Below, piece after piece: positions 16,196-25,414 of a stretch of DNA of 64,000 bases. How positions within the stretch are numbered: position 1 is the first letter of the stretch; every line of letters starts with the position of its first letter. The notes beneath the pieces are model-generated. The model was not told the origin of the DNA. It saw nothing but the letters and a program-made list of their open reading frames with translations, and did not search any database. Source of the stretch: Smithellaceae bacterium (GTDB taxonomy: Bacteria > Desulfobacterota > Syntrophia > Syntrophales > Smithellaceae); NCBI GenBank assembly GCA_030690945.1, contig JAUYFM010000033.1, positions 62,001 through 126,000 of the forward strand, written 5' to 3'. Made by a program: the position numbers and the translations under genes.

Positions 16196-17185
16196 TTACC
16201 CCGCATATCCTGTCAGATGGGCCTGATGCCATTGCCAGGCACTGTCCAGAATGGCTTCCAGCGTGGGGTAAAGCGGCTTCCAATTCAATTCCTTCATCAC
16301 CTTGGCGGAGGTGGCGACCAATTGCGCCGGATCGCCGGCGCGCCTGGGCAACCGATTCCGTTTCAATTTCCGGCCGGTGATCTGTTCTACCATGTCCACC
16401 ACCTGTAGCACGGAAAATCCCGTGCCGCTCCCCATATTGAAGATACGGAATCTATCCGGAGGTGGAACTTCCAGCGCGCGGATATGCGCTTCCGCCAGGT
16501 CAATAACATGAATAAAATCGCGAACACACGTGCCATCCGGCGTCGGATAATCGGTCCCGTATATATCTGCCGAGCCATGACCCTGTGGATCCAGGGCCGC
16601 CAGCAATAGACGAGGCAATAAATGCGTTTCCGGGTGGTGGGCCTCGCCATACATTCGGGACGCGCCGGCCGCACTGAAATAGCGAAAGGTCGTCACTTCC
16701 AGTTCATAAGCGCGAGAATACCAGTACAAAACCCGCTCAAAACTTAGTTTGGATTCACCATATGAATTCATGGGACAGGTCGGAAAGGATTCATCAATCG
16801 GCACATGATCGGGCTGGCCATACACGGCGGCGGTCGAGGACATGATGAAACGGGTAACCTTATGTGCCACCATAGCATTCAACAATGTCATGCCGCCGAT
16901 CAGGTTGCAGGTATAAAAAGGCTCCGGATCCTTCACGGATTCAGGGATCAGGGCCTTGGCCGCCATATGGATCACCCCTTCAATGGGAAAACGGGAAAAA
17001 ATCCGATCCAGGCACTGCCGGTCATTGATATCACCATGTACAAAATTCGCCTTTGGATGGACCGCCAAACGGTAGCCCGTTGACAAATTGTCCAGGACGA
17101 CCACCTGCCGTCCCTTGTCAATAAGTCGCTCCGTCACAATGCTGCCGATATAGCCCGCGCCGCCTGTGAGCAAAATCGCCATCAT
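16196..17185 (-). CDS. galE: UDP-glucose 4-epimerase or related NDP-sugar epimerase (copy 1)
   Basis: A 329-residue extended short-chain dehydrogenase with the NAD-binding LLTGGAGYIGS at the N-terminus, FRYFSAAGA, and the catalytic YGESK. It has full GalE length. GalE interconverts UDP-glucose and UDP-galactose. Within a heptose operon it might instead act on a heptose nucleotide, but the sequence reads as standard GalE. Two adjacent ATGs (17185 or 17182) can start it. A second, clearly diverged galE lies at 35582-36607, so the locus holds two epimerases. Confidence 0.88.
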   Translation of the reverse strand: MMAILLTGGAGYIGSIVTERLIDKGRQVVVLDNLSTGYRLAVHPKANFVHGDINDRQCLDRIFSRFPIEGVIHMAAKALIPESVKDPEPFYTCNLIGGMTLLNAMVAHKVTRFIMSSTAAVYGQPDHVPIDESFPTCPMNSYGESKLSFERVLYWYSRAYELEVTTFRYFSAAGASRMYGEAHHPETHLLPRLLLAALDPQGHGSADIYGTDYPTPDGTCVRDFIHVIDLAEAHIRALEVPPPDRFRIFNMGSGTGFSVLQVVDMVEQITGRKLKRNRLPRRAGDPAQLVATSAKVMKELNWKPLYPTLEAILDSAWQWHQAHLTGYAG

Positions 17186-17257
17186 TTAACCCCCTCTATC
17201 ATTTTGCGTGGAACGGATATTTCATCAAAATTGGCATCCCCAAAAGGACCCGGCTCT

Positions 17258-18235
17258 TCAGCGGCGAATATTAAGAATAACTTTACTGCCGTCCCGTTCC
17301 AATCCGATCGGGAGTTCCCGCAGATGCCCCAGCGCATTACGAACCTGATCTTGCTTGTCCAACGGACAATACAACAGTAAAAACCCGCCGGCGCCTGCTC
17401 CGGCAATCTTGCCACCCAAGGCACCCGCTTGGCGTGCAGCGTCATACATGTCATTGATCGCTTTGTCGCTGACACCGCTGGCAAGTTGTTTTTTTAATAC
17501 CCACCCCTCATGCATAAGTCTGCCAAGCGCATCCAAATCTCCATCGGCAAGATTTCGAGCGCCGGCATAGGCCATATCTCGTAACTGACACAAGAGCTCA
17601 TGCCTATCACCGATGTTCTCATTTTGCTCCTTCAAAACCGAAGCCGATGAACGGGTCCGGTTGGTGTAAAACAGCATAAGCCGTCGGGTGAGTCCCTGAA
17701 GCGCTTTTTCCGGGATCAGGACGTTGGACACCCTCGTTCGATCATCCTTCAGAAACTCAATCAGACGGATGCCGCCATAGGCGGCAATATATTGATCCTG
17801 CTTGCCGATAGGCTTCCGGCAAAATTCCAACTCAATTTCGCACGCCTGCCGGGCCAGGTCATCCGATGTTACGATAACGCCTTGGTAGGTAAACAACGCT
17901 TGCAATGCCCCGACTGTGACCGTACTGGAAGAACCCAATCCCGTACCGGAAGCCGGCACATCAGCCAGAGTGGTGATTTCTACACCGCTGTCCACCCCGG
18001 TAACTCGCATTGCTTCGCGTATCAGTTCGTGCTTGAGATCCGACGCAGAAGAGACTGTTTCCCGTTGGGAGTAATTGACAACGACTTGCTCGTCAAATCG
18101 TCCCTTGATGATCACATAAACGTACTTGTCAATCGCCGTGGAAACGACCGCGCCGCCGGCTTTACGATAAAAGTCGGGGAAATCCGATCCGCCGCCCAGG
18201 AAACTTAGGCGCAAAGGTGTTCGCACCACAATCAT
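17258..18235 (-). CDS. hddA: D-glycero-alpha-D-manno-heptose 7-phosphate kinase (HddA-like GHMP kinase)
   Basis: A 325-residue GHMP kinase starting IVVRTPLRLSFLGGGSD, with the ATP loop VPASGTGLGSSSTVTVGAL (~residues 92-110) and the C-terminal GAGAGGFLLLY. HddA phosphorylates heptose 7-phosphate at C1, the first committed step to GDP-D-glycero-alpha-D-manno-heptose. It is the first gene of the operon with galE, hddC and gmhA. A near-consensus promoter lies at 18358-18386, about 120 bases upstream. The gene end is 72 bases from the galE start. Confidence 0.88.
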   Translation of the reverse strand: MIVVRTPLRLSFLGGGSDFPDFYRKAGGAVVSTAIDKYVYVIIKGRFDEQVVVNYSQRETVSSASDLKHELIREAMRVTGVDSGVEITTLADVPASGTGLGSSSTVTVGALQALFTYQGVIVTSDDLARQACEIELEFCRKPIGKQDQYIAAYGGIRLIEFLKDDRTRVSNVLIPEKALQGLTRRLMLFYTNRTRSSASVLKEQNENIGDRHELLCQLRDMAYAGARNLADGDLDALGRLMHEGWVLKKQLASGVSDKAINDMYDAARQAGALGGKIAGAGAGGFLLLYCPLDKQDQVRNALGHLRELPIGLERDGSKVILNIRR

Positions 18236-18357
18236 ATTTGTAGCCTTCCTGAATTTATCTGATTTTCCAGTTCAACAAGAGGGAAGCGTCTACGTCAAAC
18301 CACTTACAAACCTAAAACAGCAATCACATTGGCAAAAATTTGATTTTCTGCAACATA

Positions 18358-18386
18358 AGAATACGAGGGCGGGATTTTAATGTCAA
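18358..18386 (-). promoter_or_regulatory. Sigma-70 promoter of the heptose operon
   Basis: On the minus strand TTGACA (18386-18381), 17-base spacer, TATTCT (18363-18358). It points into hddA with a leader of ~120 bases. Nothing else is recognised in 18236-18492. Confidence 0.75.
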
Positions 18387-18492
18387 GAAGATTTTTGGGC
18401 AGAAGTTTTTGGTGCGGCATGGTATGTCCAGGGGCGATGCAGGAAAGATCGAGAATATTCAATCAAGAAATCACGACTTGATTTATCTGATT

Positions 18493-19155
18493 TCAGATTA
18501 TCTTGCTTGAGATAATAAAGCCCCGTCTTTTGAAAAATTCCACCGACCGCAATTGCTTTGTCAATTTGAAGCCAAAGACGAGTTTGGTGGTCATTTGCAT
18601 AGGCTTATTCCACGCCGCAACCACGCCGATAACTTTTTCCCTGCCGTACGCCTTTGAATACTGCAACCATCGGCTGATCAACTCATATCCAATGAGATCC
18701 TTTCGATATTCCGGCAGTACAAATAAATCAAAACCGTATGATTCGTTATCTCGAGGTCGAACCGTCAGTCCAAGAGTTTTGTCTGTTTCCGGTACAAAGC
18801 TTATCCAGACATAGCCAATTACACAATTTTTATGGAAACAAATGATACAGGTCTGCCTTTTTTCAAAACGCTTCTTGATAATCCCAGACCAATAATCCCA
18901 TGGCTTCAAAATATCCTTAAAATAATCTATATCTTGAACTTCAGCCATTCTGAACATTACATCAATTTTAGCTTTTATGAATGGAACATTTTCAGATAAA
19001 GATTTCTCTAAAATATAAAATTTTCTTATGTCTATTATTCTTTTGATGGATTTACCGACAATCCATCGCATCGCTTTGACAAGTCCGTTTTCCGCATAAT
19101 ATCTGCCTATTTTTCTTATAGGCGATGTTTCTTTTTTTTCAATTCTCAAAACCAT
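18493..19155 (-). CDS. GNAT-family acetyltransferase-like protein
   Basis: A 220-residue protein whose second half has the GNAT pattern: VIGYVWISFVPETDKTLGL strand pair, then YGFDLFVLPEYRKDLIGYELISRWLQYSKAYGRE (acyl-CoA-binding loop and following helix). The N-terminal ~70 residues are basic and helix-rich and might contact membrane or glycan. It likely transfers an acyl group onto an amino sugar or related acceptor. It is the most distal gene of the left polysaccharide arm. A shortened, decayed copy of its 3' half lies at 9727-9943, so the 8.5 kb between the two copies may be an insertion. Confidence 0.72.
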   Translation of the reverse strand: MVLRIEKKETSPIRKIGRYYAENGLVKAMRWIVGKSIKRIIDIRKFYILEKSLSENVPFIKAKIDVMFRMAEVQDIDYFKDILKPWDYWSGIIKKRFEKRQTCIICFHKNCVIGYVWISFVPETDKTLGLTVRPRDNESYGFDLFVLPEYRKDLIGYELISRWLQYSKAYGREKVIGVVAAWNKPMQMTTKLVFGFKLTKQLRSVEFFKRRGFIISSKII

Positions 19156-19280
19156 ACTATTTCACTCTCTCCAGTAATCTTCCTTTCTTCGGATGGATAC
19201 GAAATACGATTCTTTTGATAAATCCCTCTTTGTCTTTTATTTCAGACTACTCCCCGCTGCCTGAAGCAGCATTTTTATGC

Positions 19281-20192
19281 TCAGCGTATCATCAGTCGGG
19301 ATACTGAATCTCTTATTTCTCGATAAAGAGATCTGACCGGCAGCAGACATCTTCCCAGTAGAGTACATCCATATATTGCATCATATTCACAAACTACCTT
19401 GCCACCAAATGCTTCTTTGAAGCGATTGATGCGTAAGAGAGATTCATTGTCTTTCCCGCTATACCAACCACCCATGTCATATTGGGAATATCCTTGATGC
19501 TTGAAATAGAGCATATTTTGGACATGCAAATAACGGTTCGCCCGCCCCACGTAGTGTCGGTGTTCACTGCTTTGAGTTTTGCGAAAAAGTGAGGCCGAGT
19601 GATGACCTCGGACTCGACCATCGGCTGCGATGTATACACGATAAACCAGTGGCTCTCCATCCCGTCCCACGGCCCTTGTAACTTTTAACATCCCAGAATT
19701 GGCTATCCTTTTGAGCATGTGCAGCTTGACGGATATTTCCAAAACATCCCTTGCCTCTGACTTACTTTCAGCGAAATTATGATAGAACATAAAGAAATCA
19801 TTTAATATATTAGAATGCCTGCAATCATATCGCTCCACCAAGATGCCTTCCCGTTCCGCTCGTCTCACCTGCTTACCGGTATCTCTATCCAAAAGAGCCA
19901 TGAGGTCTGAGTCGGTTCCTGCTAAATCGGTGAGCAATGTCCATGCTTCAATATTGATGGCTCCCTTCAATGGCTCAGGAATGCCGTTAAGTCTGGCAAT
20001 ATCCGGCAGCGCATGTTTCTTCGGGCGCTGACCAAACCAGTAGTTTTTAATGGTTATGGGCCAACCCCTGCTGACAATACCATCGGACTCATGAATATTC
20101 ATAGATGCCTTGTACCCAAAAGAGCTGATATTATTGCTTGCCCACACGCCTATATGCCCAACATCGTGTCCACATTCCGGGGAGATTTCCAC
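19281..20192 (-). CDS. FemAB/GNAT-fold aminoacyl- or acyl-transferase-like protein
   Basis: About 303 residues if started at the GTG at 20192, which overlaps the ATP-grasp gene by 43 bases. The ATG at 20102, with AAGG upstream, is a plausible alternative giving ~273 residues. Features typical of FemAB-like lipid II aminoacyltransferase relatives are WTLLTDLAG, the helix LDRDTGKQVRRAEREG, and the distal segments HHSASLFRK and YDMGGWYSGKDNESLLRINRFKEAFGG. The conserved RIxxFKxxFGG ending of such proteins is clear. It probably transfers an amino acid or acyl group to a lipid-linked sugar. The direct neighbour is an ATP-grasp ligase, consistent with amino-acid chemistry. Confidence 0.7.
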   Translation of the reverse strand: MEISPECGHDVGHIGVWASNNISSFGYKASMNIHESDGIVSRGWPITIKNYWFGQRPKKHALPDIARLNGIPEPLKGAINIEAWTLLTDLAGTDSDLMALLDRDTGKQVRRAEREGILVERYDCRHSNILNDFFMFYHNFAESKSEARDVLEISVKLHMLKRIANSGMLKVTRAVGRDGEPLVYRVYIAADGRVRGHHSASLFRKTQSSEHRHYVGRANRYLHVQNMLYFKHQGYSQYDMGGWYSGKDNESLLRINRFKEAFGGKVVCEYDAIYGCTLLGRCLLPVRSLYREIRDSVSRLMIR

Positions 20193-21370
20193 CGGTCATA
20201 AAAAAAACGAGCCAACCCGACCATGAGCGGGACGGGATCATCGGCCGACGCGCAGGCTAACACTTTTTTGCCTTTTAATACGGATAACTCTGCAAAAGAA
20301 AAAAGCCCTCTTCGAATTCTGGAAAGCTGATAATGTAGTTCATTGATTTCATCGATCCACAGAATGCCTTCCGTCGCCGGTCCCAGCGGTTCAACGTTTC
20401 CGCTGATCAGATCCAGATAGGCCAGGTATTCCACATGAACCCCGCAGGCTTTGGCCAGCAGGGTCATTGTAACGGCGCGGGTGTTGATCTCGATCAGTTT
20501 GTACTGGCCATCCCGTGGATCCAGTTTGAATTCGGGTTCTGCAAGCCCATAGTAACCGATATTCTGAAGATATTCTACGGCTGCGTGGATCGGCTGAGAA
20601 CGATTCATACTGCGGCAGATGGTTCCAATGCCAAAATCTTTGGGAAACTGCCGGACCTTGTCATATCCGCAAATGCCGAGGGGAACAGACTGGTGATTGA
20701 AATAGGAATAGAATAGATACAGCGTGTTTCCGGGAATGATTTCCTGCAGAAAATAGTCCTGATGCGCACCATCAAGCAGCCCGATAGCAGTTTCCAGCTC
20801 TGAAGGCGAATGAATCACAAAAACCTTTTTATAAAATTCCCGTATGAATCGATGAGAATAGGCAGATTTAATGATCAGGGGATAACCAATATCGGCGGCC
20901 ATTTCCCGCATTTCGTCAACCGTGTCAGGGAAACAGGTTTTGGGGCAGGGAATGTTCCGGCGGATTACGTCCTGAAAAAACCGCTTTTTGTTTACCAGAA
21001 GATCGATGGTGTCAAAGGAAGCTACCGGCATTCGGTAATAGGGCAAAAGCGTATCCTTGTGCCTTGAAAGAGCCATGACTTCCGCATCACCGGTTGGAAT
21101 AAAAACAGGTTGATGGTCCAGAGAGCGCCCCAATTCAATAAGTGCATCAACAAATCCCGTCTCGGAATCATTGGGATTGGGGCAGAGGACCCGCCGGGAG
21201 ACAAAGCGGGAATAGCGCACCATGCTGTGGGGGTCGACATCCAGCAGAATGACGGGGATGCCCTTTCTCCTCAGTCCCCGGAGGACGCCCAATGCATTCA
21301 CGTTGTGTATTCCGCTGAGGACGATGCTTTCGGGGTGCAGAGCTGTTTTAGAGTATGGATTATCTTTCAC
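20150..21370 (-). CDS. ATP-grasp carboxylate-amine ligase (CarB-like)
   Basis: A 406-residue ATP-grasp protein: an N-terminal Rossmann-like part (IVLSGIHNVNALGVLRGLRRKGIPVILLD), the central IGYPLIIKS lysine of the ATP-grasp fold, and the metal-binding EPEFKLDPRDGQYKLIEINTR near the C-terminus. These enzymes form amide or acyl-phosphate bonds using ATP. Related proteins sit in many polysaccharide loci without assigned substrate. It overlaps the upstream murJ-like gene by 11 bases and the downstream FemAB-like gene, so the three are cotranscribed and probably coupled. An inferred role is making an amide-linked amino-acid decoration. Confidence 0.8.
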   Translation of the reverse strand: MKDNPYSKTALHPESIVLSGIHNVNALGVLRGLRRKGIPVILLDVDPHSMVRYSRFVSRRVLCPNPNDSETGFVDALIELGRSLDHQPVFIPTGDAEVMALSRHKDTLLPYYRMPVASFDTIDLLVNKKRFFQDVIRRNIPCPKTCFPDTVDEMREMAADIGYPLIIKSAYSHRFIREFYKKVFVIHSPSELETAIGLLDGAHQDYFLQEIIPGNTLYLFYSYFNHQSVPLGICGYDKVRQFPKDFGIGTICRSMNRSQPIHAAVEYLQNIGYYGLAEPEFKLDPRDGQYKLIEINTRAVTMTLLAKACGVHVEYLAYLDLISGNVEPLGPATEGILWIDEINELHYQLSRIRRGLFSFAELSVLKGKKVLACASADDPVPLMVGLARFFYDRWKSPRNVDTMLGI

Positions 21371-22931
21371 TCGAACCTCCTTTTTTCCACATGCTAAACT
21401 TGTTTGTTAATACGGTGATGCAGGTATCCAGATCTTTTGTCCGAAATACCCAGATGATGCCCAGATAACACAGGGACGCGGCTAAAGCGGCAACCGGAAC
21501 GGAAATCAATCGCGATATGGATGCGAATTCAAATAACTTTACAATGATCCATCCGGTTCCCAACATGCAGGCGGCCGCAAAAAGCATCCGGTAAAAACTG
21601 GAAAATGTCTGGGATAAGTTGGTAATACCCAGCTGTTTCTTCAGCAGGAAAATAAACCAGATCGAAATGATTCCCATGGTAACACTGGTGGACAGGGCAA
21701 TGCCCTTTACGCCAAAGAAATGCATAAACAGAAAGTTAAACAGCACATTCAGAAAGATGGAAACGATTCCCATATACAGAAGCATCTTGGTTTTTTTCAG
21801 GGCGGCAAAGAATGTACCGTTGATAAATGTGTATGCTAAAAAAAACAGACCCAGGCTGTAGCAAACTAGTACTTGCGAGGTTTGTCGCGCTGCGTCCAGA
21901 TCAAATGCGCCCCGTTTCAGCAACAGAATGACCAGGTCCTCAGAAAACAACACCATCAAACAGGTGATGGGTATGGTTAAAAAACCCAGAAAAATGAGGG
22001 AATATTTGAAGATGTTCTGGAGGTTATCGTTCCGGCCGGCAGCAATTTCTTCACTGATAAATGGGAAAATAGCTCTCGAAATGGCGGCGATGACCACCTG
22101 GATGGGCAGGTCGTTGATCCGAAATGCATACCGCAGGGTTGAAACAGATCCTGCCGGAAGTTGGGTGGCCATCACCTGGTCTACCATCAGATTGGCGTTG
22201 GCAATCAGTTGGCTTCCCAGCATAGGGATGGCCAGCAGCCAGAGGGCTTTCATTTTTTGACGGTCAAACGGCAAGGGGGTACCGTATTGAAATTTCTCCC
22301 GACGAAGCGCGATGCCCATATACACGGTTTTCATTGTTGTTCCGATCAGAAACCCCCATACCAGAACATAAATATCCAGCCCCACATCAAAGAACAGAAA
22401 ACAAATAATGGTTATGTTCACGAATATCGGGGCGACATACAGATGAAAAAACAGCTTCCTCGCAAGTAATATTCCTCGGAACAGAATTCCCGCCCCATCA
22501 ATGAAAATCAACAGGATCAGCAGCCGCTCCAGGATAACGGCCAATGCCTTCTGTTCCGGCTGAAATCCATAGCCGATCAACCGAATGATTTCCGGGGCAA
22601 AGACGAAGAAAATCAGGGTCAGTGCCGCAAAAAGCAGGGTGGTTACATAAATCAGCCAGGTGGTATGGGAATCCGCTTCCAGGGAGGAACGTTTGCGCCA
22701 TTCCAGATACAGGGGAACAAACGCTGCAACCAAGGCACCCGAAAACAGCAGGACAATGGTTCCCGGAAATGAATAGGCGAGATTGAAGACATCCAGAGAC
22801 GTCGAAACGCCGAAACGCTGGGCGGTCATCATTTCCTTGCCGATGGCCAGGATTTTATCCACCATCGCCCAGATCATGATGATGGCGCTGGCTCTGCCAA
22901 TCTGTCCGGCGAGACCTGGGGATTCACTCAT
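21360..22931 (-). CDS. murJ: MurJ/MviN-like lipid-linked oligosaccharide flippase (copy 1)
   Basis: A 523-residue MOP-superfamily membrane protein with about 14 hydrophobic segments, beginning GQIGRASAIIMIWAMVDK and carrying the MurJ-type loops (MVDQVMATQLPAGSVSTLRYA, ISRAIFPFISEE). MurJ flips lipid II. A copy inside a polysaccharide locus is likely to flip a lipid-linked exopolysaccharide repeat instead, filling the Wzx role, since no separate Wzx is seen. A close paralogue lies at 25415-26977 with two acyltransferase-like genes between. It overlaps the ATP-grasp gene by 11 bases. Confidence 0.9.
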   Translation of the reverse strand: MSESPGLAGQIGRASAIIMIWAMVDKILAIGKEMMTAQRFGVSTSLDVFNLAYSFPGTIVLLFSGALVAAFVPLYLEWRKRSSLEADSHTTWLIYVTTLLFAALTLIFFVFAPEIIRLIGYGFQPEQKALAVILERLLILLIFIDGAGILFRGILLARKLFFHLYVAPIFVNITIICFLFFDVGLDIYVLVWGFLIGTTMKTVYMGIALRREKFQYGTPLPFDRQKMKALWLLAIPMLGSQLIANANLMVDQVMATQLPAGSVSTLRYAFRINDLPIQVVIAAISRAIFPFISEEIAAGRNDNLQNIFKYSLIFLGFLTIPITCLMVLFSEDLVILLLKRGAFDLDAARQTSQVLVCYSLGLFFLAYTFINGTFFAALKKTKMLLYMGIVSIFLNVLFNFLFMHFFGVKGIALSTSVTMGIISIWFIFLLKKQLGITNLSQTFSSFYRMLFAAACMLGTGWIIVKLFEFASISRLISVPVAALAASLCYLGIIWVFRTKDLDTCITVLTNKFSMWKKGGSSER

Positions 22932-23031
22932 AGGCTGTCGTCTTTCGATAGAAATATTATCCGCATCGTATAACGGCCGTTGAATGCATTTCGGCCTCAG
23001 TTGTGCTTATTTCCCGCTGATTTGATTTTCA

Positions 23032-24186
23032 TCAACGCGGCTCTTTTTTTAGAATTTTGTGCAGCCCTATCAGGCGATGTTTGAACATTTTCAAATTGTT
23101 TTCAATCTTGAATTTCAGCAGAGGTTTTTGCAGCCGAATCCATATCATCCGGCTATGATCGGTCGCCAGGCTCATCTTATAGCGACTTCCCCCACCCAGA
23201 AAATCATATATTTTGTGGCCTGCGCCCGTATTGTGCCTGATGGCTTCAACATGAGCAATCAATCCCGGTTTCAACCGCTTATCCAGATTGAAGTTCATGC
23301 CGCTCTGGTAGAAATACACGTTGTTCTTATAAACAAAATTGTACAGACATCCCATGGTATCGTCTCCACATTTTATTCTGAGCAGCTGTATTTCATTATA
23401 TTTAAATCTGCCCTGGATTAATTGCTTGTGAAAATGAAACAGATAATCTGAACAAAACGCTCCGCCCTGGCTTCTATTCGTCCAGATGTTTTCATGTAAG
23501 CTTACCAACTCATGGTAGATATCCATGGCGCTCCGGGTATCCCGAGCAATTTCAAGCTGCACCGGCGCGGTCTTTTCGCACAACCGGTAAGACCGATTGA
23601 TCTGAGATCTTGTATTTGCCGACAAAAGCGACAAATAATCCCCATCCCGTGCACGAACCTTATCCAAATCAACGAATGGAGATAAAACGATTGTATCATC
23701 CTTGATGATGGTCTTATAGGGGGAGAGGTCATCCAGTGCTTTCGTTCCTGGAAAAGATCGCATATCGAGGCCCGGCAGATAAAATTCATCCCAGGAATCG
23801 GGCAGACCATTTAATATATCCGTCAATTTGAAGGATTCATGCGGTTTGCAGAGAAAACCATTATACTCCGGGCAAACACGATCGAAGGCAGGAATCCCCG
23901 TTGCATTGAGAAACCATCCGCGACTCTTGAATAAATGGCGTTGGCCGTGAAAATCTCCATGCTCCAATGTCAGAGTCAGTTTGCCAATAAAAAATGCCAG
24001 ACGCGGGTCATTCCCTTCAAGAAACACCGCAAGCTCCGGTTTGGCATGGTCCGGAAGGCTGGCCATCCAGTTTTCGATCCATCCCCAGGAGAGGAAATAG
24101 GAAATATTGGAGCCGGCCTCCAAGCTTTCCCAGATTTCCCTGATTCGTTTTAAGTTCCCGGCGACGGGAATCAACTCAAGTTTCAC
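23032..24186 (-). CDS. GNAT/FemAB-like acyltransferase (CelD/BcsL type), second of pair
   Basis: About 384 residues from the GTG at 24186, chosen because GGGAGG lies seven bases upstream and because it overlaps the preceding stop by 11 bases. An ATG at 24249 would overlap far more. The N-terminal region has SWGWIENWMASLPD, typical of the CelD/BcsL (Acetyltransf_6-like) N-terminal half. The C-terminal half has IKCGDDTMGCLYNFVYKNNVYFYQSGMNF and the GAGHKIYDFLGGGSRYKMSL motif near the end. It likely transfers an acyl or aminoacyl group in surface polysaccharide assembly. Coupled to the next-upstream homologous gene (24176-25363). Confidence 0.78.
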   Translation of the reverse strand: MKLELIPVAGNLKRIREIWESLEAGSNISYFLSWGWIENWMASLPDHAKPELAVFLEGNDPRLAFFIGKLTLTLEHGDFHGQRHLFKSRGWFLNATGIPAFDRVCPEYNGFLCKPHESFKLTDILNGLPDSWDEFYLPGLDMRSFPGTKALDDLSPYKTIIKDDTIVLSPFVDLDKVRARDGDYLSLLSANTRSQINRSYRLCEKTAPVQLEIARDTRSAMDIYHELVSLHENIWTNRSQGGAFCSDYLFHFHKQLIQGRFKYNEIQLLRIKCGDDTMGCLYNFVYKNNVYFYQSGMNFNLDKRLKPGLIAHVEAIRHNTGAGHKIYDFLGGGSRYKMSLATDHSRMIWIRLQKPLLKFKIENNLKMFKHRLIGLHKILKKEPR

Positions 24187-25363
24187 GGGAAAGCCTCCCG
24201 ATCTTTTCCTGTATTCCCCTCGGCAGATGAGGTTGGATATAGGCCTCATAATATTTTTTGAGAATCGGATAAGATTTCAGAATTACGGATCCGATGAGGC
24301 CCGCTGGGGTGGTGTTAAAAAGATACAGCGTGTATTTCTCAGAAGAGCTGGGCTTCCAATCCACGTGCCATTCAGCGTCTGTGATCAAGTTTATGCTATT
24401 GATGGTGCGATCCTCAATGCTCTTTTTCATGAAGAGCTCCAAGAGTATGTTCCCCGGGGCACAACGTTTGTAATCCTCATCGTAACATATTTTCAGGATG
24501 TAAGCGGTATTATCCAGAAGGATGCAGTACTGCGCGGCGATACACTGGCCATCCACGGTTAAGGTATTGATGGATACCTTCCCGCAAGCGGAGAGTGTGC
24601 TGGTCAGCGTCCGGTAAAAGCATTCGAGGTTCGCGTGCAGTCTGATGGCCGTGCCACTTCCAAGGGAACCCTTCCAGCCGGAGGCTTCAACATCCAAAAA
24701 TGTATCGAATTTTTCCGCCAAGGCCTGACCGCTGTGAGTGATGGTGAACGCCACTTTGGGGAATTGATCAAGGTGTTGCTTTGCACGTTTCAAGCTCCTT
24801 CTGAAATTCTTGGAGAGCCCTGAAACAAAGGACTCATAATCTCCGCCGATATCAATGAAATCGCAGCGGAGATCGTGCGTTAGCACAAACCTTGAGGGGG
24901 GATTTTCCTGAATCACTTGTATGGCGCCGGCATCTTCCGACAGGCGGAAAAGCTGAATCAGATCCCATGATTTTTTCTGATTTCGGAGATACCCGCTTAA
25001 GATATGAAACAGGGGGAGGTGAAGTGCGTCTTTGTTGCAGATCATGTCGCCCAGCACCATGTGTTGATGGGAGGGGGAGGCCAAAGTCTTAAGTCGCAAA
25101 CCGCCTATGGAAGTCTTGGTAACGCGGAGCGGAAAGATGGCAACAGGCTTTTTTTCTTTCGTAAACAGGAAGTACATGAAAGACTGGGGATCCGGCTCAA
25201 GGCATTTCAGGTAACTGTAATGCCATTCCCACAAGTGGAAAAAATGTTTGCGGGTCATGCCGGAAACGATTTCAGTCCAAGTGTCGCGGAGGGACTCAAG
25301 CCCTTCCATACCCTGAAAACGGGTAATGGAGACATCCTGTTCTTTTAACAAATCGCGCATCAT
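24176..25363 (-). CDS. GNAT/FemAB-like acyltransferase (CelD/BcsL type), first of pair
   Basis: A 395-residue protein of the same general type as its downstream neighbour but diverged. Landmarks are FHLWEWHYSYLK in the N-terminal domain and the family motif DVEASGWKGSLGSGTAI (~residues 236-252), followed by AAQYCILLDNTAYILKICYDEDYKRCAPGNILLE, which matches the acyl-donor-binding core of CelD/BcsL proteins. BcsL/CelD members are needed for some cellulose and exopolysaccharide systems, but their reactions are poorly defined. It lies between the two MurJ-like genes, 51 bases after the upstream murJ copy. Confidence 0.8.
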   Translation of the reverse strand: MMRDLLKEQDVSITRFQGMEGLESLRDTWTEIVSGMTRKHFFHLWEWHYSYLKCLEPDPQSFMYFLFTKEKKPVAIFPLRVTKTSIGGLRLKTLASPSHQHMVLGDMICNKDALHLPLFHILSGYLRNQKKSWDLIQLFRLSEDAGAIQVIQENPPSRFVLTHDLRCDFIDIGGDYESFVSGLSKNFRRSLKRAKQHLDQFPKVAFTITHSGQALAEKFDTFLDVEASGWKGSLGSGTAIRLHANLECFYRTLTSTLSACGKVSINTLTVDGQCIAAQYCILLDNTAYILKICYDEDYKRCAPGNILLELFMKKSIEDRTINSINLITDAEWHVDWKPSSSEKYTLYLFNTTPAGLIGSVILKSYPILKKYYEAYIQPHLPRGIQEKIGRLSRET

Positions 25364-25414
25364 GAAGAGCTCCTTCTACGTGTCTAACATAGTTCCTGTG
25401 GTTCCTGGTGAATT

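Noticed and set aside
19250-19280. Hairpin GCTGC...GCAGC followed by T-run as terminator
   Set aside because: The T-run is on the plus strand, whereas flanking genes are on the minus strand; the stem is only five bases.
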